In this document: piece after piece, positions 7,646 to 15,595 of the stretch
How positions within the stretch are numbered: position 1 is the first letter of the stretch
How the letters are laid out: each line of letters opens with the position of its first letter
Assembly (NCBI GenBank): GCA_902624085.1
Contig: CACNWD010000012.1
Location: 1 to 39,350 of the forward strand
Origin: an uncultured Prochlorococcus sp.
GTDB taxonomy: Bacteria > Cyanobacteriota > Cyanobacteriia > PCC-6307 > Cyanobiaceae
DNA: 39,350 nt
Reading direction: 5' to 3'
Made by a program: the position numbers and the translations under genes
The notes under the pieces: generated by a model
Told to the model about the DNA's origin: nothing
What the model saw: the letters and a program-made list of their open reading frames with translations, nothing else
Databases searched by the model: none

Positions 7646-7794
7646 TATTGAGATTATTTATTAATTCTTTAATATCGTTAATTTATTTAAAATCTTTAAA
7701 TAAAAATACTTGTATATTTTCTTATTTGATTTTTAACTTGAATTACTTATTTTCCAATGTATTATTCATAAAAGTGCTTATTATTTAAAAAATT

Positions 7795-8022
7795 ATGGTT
7801 GAATTGAGTCTATTGACGTTATTAAATCTAGTTGGAAATAATTTTTGTGAATATAGAGATAATGGTTATGATAATTATAAATCTCTTTTATTGGCATATA
7901 GCGATGCTAGTTATGAGTTTGGACCTTTAAAAGTAAAAAATGTAATTAAAAAGTCAGATAATTTTAAGGTAGCTGCGATAGCTGTCGCTGCAGTTAAATG
8001 CCCTAAATATATTATGGATTAA
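7795..8022 (+). CDS. Small hypothetical protein (75 aa)
   Basis: A 75-residue soluble protein beginning MVELSLLTLLNLVGNNFCEY, then YRDNGYDNYKSLLLAYSDAS and a C-terminal Ala/Val-rich segment VAAIAVAAVKCPKY. I do not recognise it. It is translationally linked to the next gene: its TAA overlaps the following ATG (TAATG), a sign that both are real and co-translated. Confidence 0.5.
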   Translation: MVELSLLTLLNLVGNNFCEYRDNGYDNYKSLLLAYSDASYEFGPLKVKNVIKKSDNFKVAAIAVAAVKCPKYIMD

Positions 8023-8288
8023 TGAAATTTGAATTTAAAACTGATAAAAATAGGTTTTCAGATAAATTTACATTTTCGCTTGCGATATCAATAATCACTT
8101 TTTTTGCCGTTCTTTTTACAAATATTTCATATAATTTGAATAAGTTAACCAGTTATTACGAAATAAATTATTTATGTAGATTAGTTCTTGTAGATAAATC
8201 ACAAAGCAACTTTAAAAAATTATCAAAACTGACTAAACAATTAAAAAAACAAAAAATTTGGGATTTTTGTAGGGAATATAGCTTTTAA
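8022..8288 (+). CDS. Small membrane-anchored hypothetical protein (88 aa)
   Basis: An 88-residue basic protein with one membrane span (about residues 16-36, FTFSLAISIITFFAVLFTNI) and a Lys-rich second half (KSQSNFKKLSKLTKQLKKQK). Start overlaps the preceding stop by one base. Ends 6 bp before the stop of the convergent ABC permease gene. Family unknown. Confidence 0.5.
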   Translation: MKFEFKTDKNRFSDKFTFSLAISIITFFAVLFTNISYNLNKLTSYYEINYLCRLVLVDKSQSNFKKLSKLTKQLKKQKIWDFCREYSF

Positions 8289-8294
8289 TTTTTA

Positions 8295-9089
8295 TTAACT
8301 AGAAGCAGAGGTGTAAAATCTTAACGCGAATTTCCAAAATTTCCTAGAAAAAATTAAAAAAGTCATAGATACTAAAACTTCTAAAATTATTTTCCAAGCA
8401 GGTGATAATCCCAGCAAAACCTCTGATGGAATAGTGGTTATAAATGTTATTGGTATAAAAGTGCTAAAAAATATTCTTAAAGAAAATGAAAATGAATCCA
8501 TAGGAAATCTACCCATATATAAAAAAGATCTTAAAACTTCAGTCGCGTTCCAAGTTTTAACGAACCATATGGTAGTTGTGGATATTAAGAACCACAAACT
8601 GTATAAAATTGAGATAGAACAAATTAATGTAATCATTAATAAAATTAAAGACCAAATAGTGAAAGATATATTATTTATATAAAAACAATAATTTAGAACA
8701 AAAAAACCTAATAATATTTCTATTAACCCTGTAGGAGAAATTCTGTTAAAAGAAACCCAAAACTGGCTATCTATAGGTTTTAGTAAAACATAATCTAAAG
8801 TTCCTTCTCTTACGTATTTTACAATTTCCTTTAAATTAGGATTAAACCATGTATTAGTAACTCCATTTAAAATTGTATAAATACCCTGTATTATTAATGC
8901 TTGGTTGAAATTCCAACCGCCTATTTCATCTGTATTTGAAAAAAATATAGATAGTAAAAAAACGCTTCCAATTAGTCCTAAAATAGCGGTTAATAAATCA
9001 ATAAATAAATTAACTTTATACTCCAATTCAATAGAAAAAGAGGAATAATTAAAATAAGAATAAACTTGTAAATATTTTTTTATATTCAT
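8295..9089 (-). CDS. ABC-2 type transporter permease (COG3694-like)
   Basis: A 264-residue polytopic membrane protein, about six spans, with the pattern of the ABC2_membrane_6 permeases: YSSFSIELEYKVNLFIDLLT at the N-terminus, the amphipathic segment REGTLDYVLLKPIDSQFW near residues 94-111 and a C-terminal SRKFWKFALRFYTSASS. Permeases of this kind come as a pair of different subunits with one ATPase and are thought to export hydrophobic or charged compounds. It is the last gene of a three-gene minus-strand operon; its start overlaps the stop of the other permease by 4 bp. Confidence 0.8.
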   Translation of the reverse strand: MNIKKYLQVYSYFNYSSFSIELEYKVNLFIDLLTAILGLIGSVFLLSIFFSNTDEIGGWNFNQALIIQGIYTILNGVTNTWFNPNLKEIVKYVREGTLDYVLLKPIDSQFWVSFNRISPTGLIEILLGFFVLNYCFYINNISFTIWSLILLMITLICSISILYSLWFLISTTTIWFVKTWNATEVLRSFLYMGRFPMDSFSFSLRIFFSTFIPITFITTIPSEVLLGLSPAWKIILEVLVSMTFLIFSRKFWKFALRFYTSASS

Positions 9090-9877
9090 AAACCCATAGC
9101 AGTAAACTTTTTTGTTCCAGCTTTCCAGAATTTCTTAAATATAGTAAAAAATAAAACAATCCATAAAAACTGTATAAATATGCCTTCAATTATATTGGCT
9201 TGATTCCCAGATAAAATACTTGCAGGAAAATCTATTAAATAAGGAAAAGGTGTTAGATAAATCCAAGACTTTACATAGGGAGGAAATGATGAAACGGGAG
9301 CTAATAATCCAGAAAGAAATAATGTAGGAATAAATAATAATTTCTCAATGGAACTTGCTTTCTCTGTCCAGAAACAAAAACTAGCGATAATTGATTGCAT
9401 TAGAAATTGTATTAAAAATGAGAAAAAAACACTTATAAGAGAAATTATTATTGTTAAAAAAGATGGTATCCATAAACTTTGCGGATTGAATATAAAAAAA
9501 AATATAGCTATGCATAATGCAAAAGGAAACCTTGTTATTTGTTCAGCAATATGTTGAGCAAAATATCTTATGAAAGGATGTAAGGGTTGAATAATATATG
9601 GAGATACTCTGCCTAAAAGAGCATCCTCTTCAAAGGTGAATACAACCCAAACTACAGAAAATTGTCTAACAAAAAATGCACTTAGAAAATATCTAGAAAG
9701 CATGACATTACTAATATTTATTGATTCGTTTAATCCATTATTGGTCCATATATTCAACATGAAAAATGGTATAACGCCAGAAATAGCCCATAAAGCAATT
9801 TCAGCTCTATATTCGAGCATATTTGCATATTGGGTTTTAAATAAAGTACTGAATTTATATATCGTTGAATTTTTCAT
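9086..9877 (-). CDS. ABC-2 type transporter permease (COG4587-like)
   Basis: A 263-residue membrane protein, about six spans, partner of the permease just downstream. Typical family segments: FKTQYANMLEYRAEIALWAI near the N-terminus, FEEDALLGRVSPYIIQPLHP (the conserved loop after span 3), and a terminal FKKFWKAGTKKFTAMGL that mirrors the FWKFALRFYTSA end of the partner. The similarity of the two C-termini supports a common ancestor and a heterodimer. Start is one base after the ATPase stop, end overlaps the next gene by 4 bp. Confidence 0.8.
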   Translation of the reverse strand: MKNSTIYKFSTLFKTQYANMLEYRAEIALWAISGVIPFFMLNIWTNNGLNESINISNVMLSRYFLSAFFVRQFSVVWVVFTFEEDALLGRVSPYIIQPLHPFIRYFAQHIAEQITRFPFALCIAIFFFIFNPQSLWIPSFLTIIISLISVFFSFLIQFLMQSIIASFCFWTEKASSIEKLLFIPTLFLSGLLAPVSSFPPYVKSWIYLTPFPYLIDFPASILSGNQANIIEGIFIQFLWIVLFFTIFKKFWKAGTKKFTAMGL

Positions 9878-9878
9878 T

Positions 9879-10865
9879 TTACTTTTTATTAATTAAAATT
9901 TTTCCAATTACCTCATCAATTGGAGGTTCATTAATGTGTAAGTCCTCAATATCAAATTTATTTAATATCTCTTTAAGAGTATTTTTGAAATCTAATTTGT
10001 TTACTGTAAAAGTAATTTGATTATCGTTAATATTTTTTATTTCTATATTTAATTTCTTTAAAATTTCGACATCTTTTATAGATTTGCATATGATTGATAC
10101 ATCTTTATTTGGCGAAAGTTTTGTCAATAATTTTTCAAGTTTTCCATCATATGTAATATAACCTTCATGAATACAGATTACTCTTTTACAAAGGTAAGTT
10201 ATATCCTTCATGTAATGGCTGGTTAAAAGTATTGTTGCACCTGTTTGTTTATTATAAATTTGAAGAAATTTTCTTAAATTTGCTTGAGCATTAATATCAA
10301 GTCCCAATGTAGGCTCGTCCAAAAATAAAATGCTAGGTTTATGTATTAAAGCAGCTAGTAATTCGGCTTTCATACGTTGGCCTAAAGATAGTTTCCTAAC
10401 TGGCAAATAAAGTTCAGAATCTATTTCAAGCATATTAGATAAGTCTTTAATTCTTTTTATTGCTTCACTTTTTTCTATACCGTATATTGAGGCATTTAAA
10501 TAAAAGGAATCTATCGGAGGGATATCCCAAATAAGTTGTTGTTTTTGTCCCATTATTAAAGTTATTTTTTTTAGAAAAGATGTTTCCCTCTTAAAAGGAC
10601 AAGATCCAGCAACTGAAATATATCCATTTGATGGATAAAGTAAACCACATAGGATTTTCAATATTGTGGTTTTCCCTGCGCCATTAGCACCAAGAAATCC
10701 AACTATTTCTCCTTCAGTTATTTCAAAATTTATATTCTTTACAACTTTTTTTTCAATGGTTTTTCTATTGAAGAAATGTCTTAAAGTACCCTTTATACCT
10801 GGCGTCTTGGCAGAAATAGTAAAAGATTTTGTTATATCTTTAACCTCTATTATATTCTTTCTCAT
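9879..10865 (-). CDS. ABC transporter ATP-binding protein (COG4586-like)
   Basis: A 328-residue ATPase, first gene of the operon. Walker A is GANGAGKT (residues about 59-66), the signature is LSLGQ (159-163), Walker B is SILFLDE with intact catalytic Glu (178-184), followed by the D-loop and H-loop (LLTSHYMKD). An N-terminal insertion KTPGIKGTLRHFFNRKT before the first core strand is typical of the COG4586 subfamily linked to paired ABC-2 permeases. About 100 residues after the core form a C-terminal domain. It energises the two permeases downstream; substrate unknown. Confidence 0.88.
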   Translation of the reverse strand: MRKNIIEVKDITKSFTISAKTPGIKGTLRHFFNRKTIEKKVVKNINFEITEGEIVGFLGANGAGKTTILKILCGLLYPSNGYISVAGSCPFKRETSFLKKITLIMGQKQQLIWDIPPIDSFYLNASIYGIEKSEAIKRIKDLSNMLEIDSELYLPVRKLSLGQRMKAELLAALIHKPSILFLDEPTLGLDINAQANLRKFLQIYNKQTGATILLTSHYMKDITYLCKRVICIHEGYITYDGKLEKLLTKLSPNKDVSIICKSIKDVEILKKLNIEIKNINDNQITFTVNKLDFKNTLKEILNKFDIEDLHINEPPIDEVIGKILINKK

Positions 10866-10943
10866 TTTTTGTTATTTTCTTTAATCTAACTTATTCTTCA
10901 TAACAAATGTGAGGTTATATTATCTGTTTTATTTTCTATTTAC

Positions 10944-11330
10944 TTAAAAAATATCCTTTAGAGAGTAAATTAACCAGGAAAAAAAATTAATTGGGTTAAT
11001 GAGATCTTTTAAATTTGTTTTTGGTTTATATTTTAAGTCTTTTAACAAATTGGCGATAAAAATATTTTTCTCTGAAGGATCATTTCTTGGTATTATTTTA
11101 CCGAATTCATCAAGTATTTCTATTTCATTTTCAAAAAACCATTCTTCTTCGCCGTTTGAAAACTCAACAATAACCCCCACTCCTTTCCCATCAGTTAATC
11201 GAAAATCCTTTACTTTAAAACTGGAACTATCTTTAATTGCATTAAGTGTTTTAGAAGATAACCTATCCTTTGATAGATTTACATTAATATTTACGAGAGA
11301 GCCTACTTTAACTAAATCTAAAAATTCCAT
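10944..11330 (-). CDS. Cyanobacterial DUF2862-like protein (128 aa)
   Basis: Residues about 1-75 match what I know of the small cyanobacterial DUF2862 domain: a beta-rich piece with KVGSLVNINV, FRLTDGKGVGVIVEFSNGEE and the diagnostic EWFFENEIEIL. Proteins of this family are short and of unknown function. Here a C-terminal extension of about 50 residues (NDPSEKNIFIANLLKDL, then NPINFFSWLIYSLKDIF) is added, with a weakly hydrophobic end that may be membrane-associated. It lies upstream of, and on the same strand as, the ABC operon, with about 80 bp between. Confidence 0.6.
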   Translation of the reverse strand: MEFLDLVKVGSLVNINVNLSKDRLSSKTLNAIKDSSSFKVKDFRLTDGKGVGVIVEFSNGEEEWFFENEIEILDEFGKIIPRNDPSEKNIFIANLLKDLKYKPKTNLKDLINPINFFSWLIYSLKDIF

Positions 11331-11385
11331 AAATTTAAACTACCATAAATGAGTAAAATATGAGTGAAAATATTAAATTTATATT

Positions 11386-11541
11386 TTATTTCTTATTCGA
11401 AAGTTTAAATACCGCTTCAAGAATCCTTTTTATAGATATAGTCAATATTCTTAAAATAACAAATCCTATTCCAAGCCATCCTAGTAATACAGTGATAGAT
11501 AATAAACTTGAACCTAAATCATTTTGAAGTAAATCAGACAT
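11386..11541 (-). CDS. Small single-span membrane protein (51 aa)
   Basis: From the ATG at 11541 the product is a 51-residue protein: MSDLLQNDLGSSL, then a span ITVLLGWLGIGFVILRIL and a basic tail (SIKRILEAVFKLSNKK). A longer start at 11589 would add 16 residues that look less like a natural N-terminus. No family recognised. On the same strand as the DUF2862-like gene, about 55 bp upstream of it. Confidence 0.5.
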   Translation of the reverse strand: MSDLLQNDLGSSLLSITVLLGWLGIGFVILRILTISIKRILEAVFKLSNKK

Positions 11542-11613
11542 ATTTAAGTTAAGATAACTACTTGAAACTATACACAAAATATCTTTCAATTGATTTTTTA
11601 GTAAAGTAAAAAA

Positions 11614-11757
11614 TTATTTGTAACGACTACCTTTAAACCATATCTGATTTGAATATTCCCTAATTTGATTCTTATCAACTAAATATTTATTAAGATCTGA
11701 TTTTAAAAAATTTGATCTTTTCTTCTTATCAAAATCTTGTTTTAAAATTTTAATCAT
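11614..11757 (-). CDS. Very small basic protein (47 aa)
   Basis: A 47-codon frame, MIKILKQDFDKKKRSNFLKS, ending in an aromatic, basic QIWFKGSRYK. Composition and the sharp ATG-to-stop limits suggest coding sequence but there is no recognised family. It precedes the small membrane-protein gene on the same strand by about 70 bp. Confidence 0.4.
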   Translation of the reverse strand: MIKILKQDFDKKKRSNFLKSDLNKYLVDKNQIREYSNQIWFKGSRYK

Positions 11758-11892
11758 TTATTTAAAACTTTTTCTTACTTTTACATAAAACATATACTTT
11801 TCAAGTTTTAAAGGAAATTAAGCTTAAAGTAAATTTATTGAATTTATTTATATATTTATTTAATTTATTTTAAATATATTTAATTTTCATGA

Positions 11893-11920
11893 TTGACTTA
11901 TTAAACAAGTAAGTTATATT
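11893..11920 (+). promoter_or_regulatory. Sigma-70 type promoter for the 63-aa gene
   Basis: TTGACT at 11893-11898 and TATATT at 11915-11920, separated by 16 bp, close to the consensus of group 1 sigma factors. Transcription would begin near 11927, leaving a leader of about 15 bases before the ATG at 11942. One of the few consensus-like -35 boxes I see in this A/T-rich window. Confidence 0.45.
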
Positions 11921-11941
11921 AATGATAATTTTTATTGTAGG

Positions 11942-12133
11942 ATGAGTAAAGAACTTGAAACTTTTGACATGTTTGTCGATGATATTATTTCATCTGAGGA
12001 CAATTTATTAAAAGGTGAACTTGATTTTTTAATAATGCAGCACATTTTTGAATCATTAGAGCTTGATAATTTCAGTGATTTTAATGAAACCTTAATTTCA
12101 GGTGATTATGCTGATTCATATTTAGTTGCCTGA
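11942..12133 (+). CDS. Small acidic hypothetical protein (63 aa)
   Basis: A 63-residue, strongly acidic protein (MSKELETFDMFVDDIISSED, later LELDNFSDFNETLISGDYAD). No membrane span, no cysteines, no family recognised. A good promoter lies directly upstream, and two further small frames follow on the same strand. Possibly a small regulatory or interaction protein, but that is only suggested by its charge and size. Confidence 0.5.
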   Translation: MSKELETFDMFVDDIISSEDNLLKGELDFLIMQHIFESLELDNFSDFNETLISGDYADSYLVA

Positions 12134-12136
12134 AAA

Positions 12137-12271
12137 ATGTTTAAGTTTCTTTATAACAATTTTTGGTACCCTTTTTTCGGTAAGATATTACTTAAATTTG
12201 TTTTCTTAATTGAAGGTAAAAAAAATCACAATAAAACAACTATTAAAAAATCTCCAAGATTAAAAGGTTAA
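12137..12271 (+). CDS. Very small basic protein (44 aa)
   Basis: A 44-codon frame three bases after the stop of the acidic 63-residue gene: MFKFLYNNFWYPFFGKILLK, FVFLIEG, then a very basic tail KKNHNKTTIKKSPRLKG. One short hydrophobic segment could associate with membrane. The tight spacing behind the upstream gene argues for translational coupling. Family unknown. Confidence 0.4.
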   Translation: MFKFLYNNFWYPFFGKILLKFVFLIEGKKNHNKTTIKKSPRLKG

Positions 12272-12364
12272 TTTTAATCAATAATTGCTTATATATTGAT
12301 AACAACAAATTTCATTCCTAAGTTTATTTATTTATTGCAAGTTTTAAATAGGTATTTATTGATA

Positions 12365-12559
12365 ATGAATAATTTAAAGCATTCAAAAGCTAATAATTTA
12401 AAACCATACACAGTACATTATCGAAATTTTAATAACATAAGACTAGAAAATTGCTTTTATGCATTTGATGCTTTTGAAGCAAGGACTTTAGCAATGGAAT
12501 TTAATAAATATATCCATGATCATCCAAATAGTATAGATCTTATAAGGTGTGAGAATTAA
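12365..12559 (+). CDS. Small conserved-looking hypothetical protein (64 aa)
   Basis: From the ATG at 12365 it encodes 64 residues: PYTVHYRNFNNIRLENCFYA, FDAFEARTLAMEFNKYIHDH and a final PNSIDLIRCEN. The shape, a beta hairpin followed by a helix with Ala/Glu periodicity, looks like a small folded domain and the composition is that of a real protein. A TTG start at 12296 would add a hydrophobic 23-residue piece that looks like untranslated sequence. Function unknown. Confidence 0.55.
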   Translation: MNNLKHSKANNLKPYTVHYRNFNNIRLENCFYAFDAFEARTLAMEFNKYIHDHPNSIDLIRCEN

Positions 12560-12580
12560 AAAATATTTGTAAATTTTTTA

Positions 12581-13783
12581 TTATTCTGAGATTATATCTT
12601 TTGAACCAGAAATTGCTAAATCTTCTTGTAGACGCTTCTCGCAGGATAGAACGCGTGACCAACTAGGTAATTGTTGTGTAGCGGGACTTTTTAAGAAATT
12701 TTCAGTAGCAGGTCTAAGTAATTTTGCGAATTTTTGTACAGATAATTCCTCTTCATGCCTGTCGTATGGAATTTTATTTATCGCAGAATCTAGTCCAAAT
12801 TGTTTAACTCTATCTTCCCCAACCCTTTTATAGAGAACTTCTAATGTTGAAAGTTTTGTATTAGTTAATGTTTCAGCTTGGTGCTCCATTAATCCTCTTA
12901 AAACACTTGATAAAATTTCAGTACACATTCTTTGTAAACCATCCTTTGCAGATGATCCTATGGTTTTATGTTTATGATCAAAGAGCCCAAGATCTACTTG
13001 AGCAATTTTAGATGTCCTTACATTCCTATATACCTCTGAAAGAAGCCCTATCTCTAAACCCCAGTCGCAAGGAATTCTTAGATTCATGGCAAGATCTTTA
13101 GTAAACGCGAATTCTCCTGCTAATGGATATCTAAACGACTGGAGATATTGTAGAAATGGACCTTTACCAACTAATTGCTCTAAGCTATCTAATAGCGGAC
13201 CAACAAATAACCTTGTTGCTCTGCCCTGTAATTCATTGGTTTCAAGAGATAATCTGCTATAAAAAGCCTTTACGTATGAGATTCCATATGAATCATCTAA
13301 CAAAGGTAGAATCATTTTAGATGGATATAATGAACTGAATGTTCTTATATCAGCATCAAATAATGCAACTACTTCAGATTTTCTGGTTGCAACTCCTATT
13401 CCCTGCCAAACGGCCCAACCTTTTCCAGGAGTTCCAAGTAATTCAAGACCATTTTTTTCTTGAGATTTGAGAAGTTCTATAACTGAAGGGGAATTAGTCC
13501 ATTGTAAATGAACAGGAAATGGCATAGATTCAAAAAATGATTTTGCGCTTTTTACCTGTTCTATTGACTTTGCTGACAAGGCAATTACAAGCTCATTTAA
13601 TCCATTTAAATTTTTAAGAACTTCTTTTATAGATTTTAATGCAGGTCTTTCAAATTCCTCGTACAAGCAAGGAATTAATATTGCAGTTGATCTATTCTTT
13701 AACCCTTTATTTAATTCGTTTAATAAATCTTTCGTAATACCATATTCATGAATTGTTGTGATTAATCCTTGTTGAAAGTCCAT
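12581..13783 (-). CDS. gpgS: Glucosyl-3-phosphoglycerate synthase
   Basis: A 400-residue GT81-type glycosyltransferase that transfers glucose from a nucleotide sugar to 3-phosphoglycerate, the first step towards the compatible solute glucosylglycerate. Seen in the sequence: nucleotide-sugar fold opening AILIPCLYEEFERPALKSI (about 34-52), the PGKGWA loop (119-124), the metal-binding Asp-Ala-Asp in VALFDADIRTF (D143, D145), GEFAF and CDWGLEIGLLSEVY (about 223-252) and the FDHKHK motif (268-273) expected for GpgS. Length matches the family. It is divergent from the phosphorylase-phosphatase-glycerate kinase operon with which it forms a pathway. Mannosylglycerate-type synthases are the alternative, but motifs and genome context favour glucose. 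Confidence 0.88.
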   Translation of the reverse strand: MDFQQGLITTIHEYGITKDLLNELNKGLKNRSTAILIPCLYEEFERPALKSIKEVLKNLNGLNELVIALSAKSIEQVKSAKSFFESMPFPVHLQWTNSPSVIELLKSQEKNGLELLGTPGKGWAVWQGIGVATRKSEVVALFDADIRTFSSLYPSKMILPLLDDSYGISYVKAFYSRLSLETNELQGRATRLFVGPLLDSLEQLVGKGPFLQYLQSFRYPLAGEFAFTKDLAMNLRIPCDWGLEIGLLSEVYRNVRTSKIAQVDLGLFDHKHKTIGSSAKDGLQRMCTEILSSVLRGLMEHQAETLTNTKLSTLEVLYKRVGEDRVKQFGLDSAINKIPYDRHEEELSVQKFAKLLRPATENFLKSPATQQLPSWSRVLSCEKRLQEDLAISGSKDIISE

Positions 13784-13837
13784 TTGCTATTTGATGTGCA
13801 GAATAGTAGTAATAACTACGAAGATTTTTTCAAAGTA

Positions 13838-15595
13838 ATGAAAAATAATTTAAATAAAAATTTAGATCGATTTAAACTTAAAGAATTATTAGAAAAAATC
13901 TACCATGATTATGATAGCGAAGAATTAGATGTAGTCTTTTCTCAGTTATCAAAGATACTTATTCAATATCAAAATGAATCTGGTTTTATTAATGAGAAAA
14001 GTATAATTTCATGGAATCAAAATCATTCTGTATTAATAACTTATGCTGATTCAGTTCAAAGAGAAGGTGAGCCAACCTTAGTTACTTTAAATAACATTCT
14101 TGAAAAGTACTTCCAAGAATTATCAAAAGTAGTTCATATCCTTCCATTCTTGAAGTCAACAAGTGATGGTGGATTTGCTGTATCAAGTCATAAATTATTA
14201 GATGAAAAGTTTGGGAATTGGAATGATTTAAAAAGATTATCTAAAAAATATATTTTGATGGCAGATTTAGTTCTTAATCATGTTTCATCTTCTCACCCGT
14301 GGGTACAACAATTTAAAAAAGGACAAGAGCCAGGTTTATCAAATATTTTTGCACCTTCAGCGGATTTAGATTGGAGTAATGTAATTAGACCTAGAAGTTC
14401 CTCATTATTCTCTCAAATTAATACAAGTGAAGGTCCGAGGAAGGTATGGACAACCTTTGGGCCTGATCAGGTTGATTTAAATTGGCAAAATCCAAGAATG
14501 CTCTTAGAGTTTTTAAATTTAGTGATTTTATATATTAATCATGGAATTAAATGGTTCAGATTAGATGCCGTAGGATTTATTTGGAAACAATCTGGAACTA
14601 CTTGTTTACATCTCTCAAAAGCTCATTTGATAGTAAAAGTATTAAGAATAAAGCTTTCTAGCCTTTTAAGTGATGGTGTTTTAATAACTGAGACAAATGT
14701 TCCTCAAAAGGAAAATCTTTCTTATCTTGAAACAGAGGATGAAGCTCATATGGCATATAATTTTCCGCTCCCACCTCTTCTACTAGAGGCAGTAGTTACT
14801 TCCCGTGCAGACATTCTAAATACTTGGATTTATAATTGGCCAATGCTACCAGAAAATACAACACTTTTTAATTTCACAGCTTCACATGATGGAGTCGGAT
14901 TGAGGCCTTTGGAAGGTTTAATGAATGAAGAGCGAATTAAACAACTATTGATTAATTGTGAAAAAAGGGGGGGACTTATTAGCCATAGAAGATTATTTAA
15001 TGGAGAAGATAAGCCTTATGAGTTAAATATAAGTTGGTGGAGTGCTATGGAGGATTCAAGTAGAAATTCTCAACGTTTTCAGCAAGAAAGGTTTATATTA
15101 TCCCAACTTCTCGTAATGGCATTAAAAGGTGTTCCAGCTTTCTATTTACCTGCTTTATTAGCATCTGAAAATGATATTAAAAGATTTTCTTTGACAGGGG
15201 AAAGAAGAGATTTAAATCGTGAGAAATTTGAATTTAATAAATTATTAATACAATTAGAGGATAAAAATTCTGTAGCAAGCAAAAACTTAGAAATTTTAAG
15301 TAATGCGATGAAAATAAGATCAAAAATTAAGTCATTCCATCCATCTGCCGAGATGAAATGCTTAACGAAAGGTAGAAGTGATATAGTAGCTATTCAAAGA
15401 GGAGTTGAAAATAATTCAATAATTGCCATTCATAATGTTACTGATAATAAATTAGATTTTTCAATTGATGAATTTTTAAACAATTCTCTAAAAGAAGAGT
15501 GTAATTATTGCGATTATTTATCTGATAAAGAATATAGTAATTTAAATTTTGTCCTTGATCCTTTTCAAGTCTTATGGATTGGTAAAAATAAATGA
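13838..15595 (+). CDS. GH13_18 phosphorylase, probably glucosylglycerate phosphorylase
   Basis: A sucrose-phosphorylase-like glycoside hydrolase family 13 enzyme, 585 residues from the ATG at 13838 (alternative TTG at 13769 would overlap gpgS). The three catalytic residues are visible: nucleophile Asp in WFRLDAVGF (codon 14564), acid/base Glu in LITETNVP (codon 14690), transition-state Asp in FTASHDGVGL (codon 14888); MADLVLNHVSSSHPW is the first conserved region. Family members phosphorolyse sucrose, glucosylglycerate or sucrose 6-phosphate. Flanked by gpgS, the matching phosphatase and glycerate kinase, the likely reaction is glucosylglycerate plus phosphate to glucose-1-phosphate plus glycerate; that choice over sucrose is inference. 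The stop overlaps the next start by 4 bp. Confidence 0.78.
   Translation: MKNNLNKNLDRFKLKELLEKIYHDYDSEELDVVFSQLSKILIQYQNESGFINEKSIISWNQNHSVLITYADSVQREGEPTLVTLNNILEKYFQELSKVVHILPFLKSTSDGGFAVSSHKLLDEKFGNWNDLKRLSKKYILMADLVLNHVSSSHPWVQQFKKGQEPGLSNIFAPSADLDWSNVIRPRSSSLFSQINTSEGPRKVWTTFGPDQVDLNWQNPRMLLEFLNLVILYINHGIKWFRLDAVGFIWKQSGTTCLHLSKAHLIVKVLRIKLSSLLSDGVLITETNVPQKENLSYLETEDEAHMAYNFPLPPLLLEAVVTSRADILNTWIYNWPMLPENTTLFNFTASHDGVGLRPLEGLMNEERIKQLLINCEKRGGLISHRRLFNGEDKPYELNISWWSAMEDSSRNSQRFQQERFILSQLLVMALKGVPAFYLPALLASENDIKRFSLTGERRDLNREKFEFNKLLIQLEDKNSVASKNLEILSNAMKIRSKIKSFHPSAEMKCLTKGRSDIVAIQRGVENNSIIAIHNVTDNKLDFSIDEFLNNSLKEECNYCDYLSDKEYSNLNFVLDPFQVLWIGKNK

Larger units (their letters stand above)
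7330..7794. other. 465-bp protein-free gap containing the small RNA candidate
   Basis: Between the transporter gene and the 75-residue gene there is no convincing protein frame on either strand (best is about 15 residues). It holds the inverted repeat at 7331-7356, the structured minus-strand RNA at 7516-7645 and, on the A/T-rich right side (7650-7790), room for promoters in both directions. Confidence 0.6.

Noticed and set aside
8434-9896. Three plus-strand frames (8434-8682, 9348-9557, 9636-9896) over the ABC permeases
   Set aside because: All are antisense to well-supported overlapping permease genes.
10999-11352. 117-codon plus-strand frame opposite the DUF2862-like gene
   Set aside because: It is the antisense image of the recognised domain; Ser/Phe-rich and without own signals.
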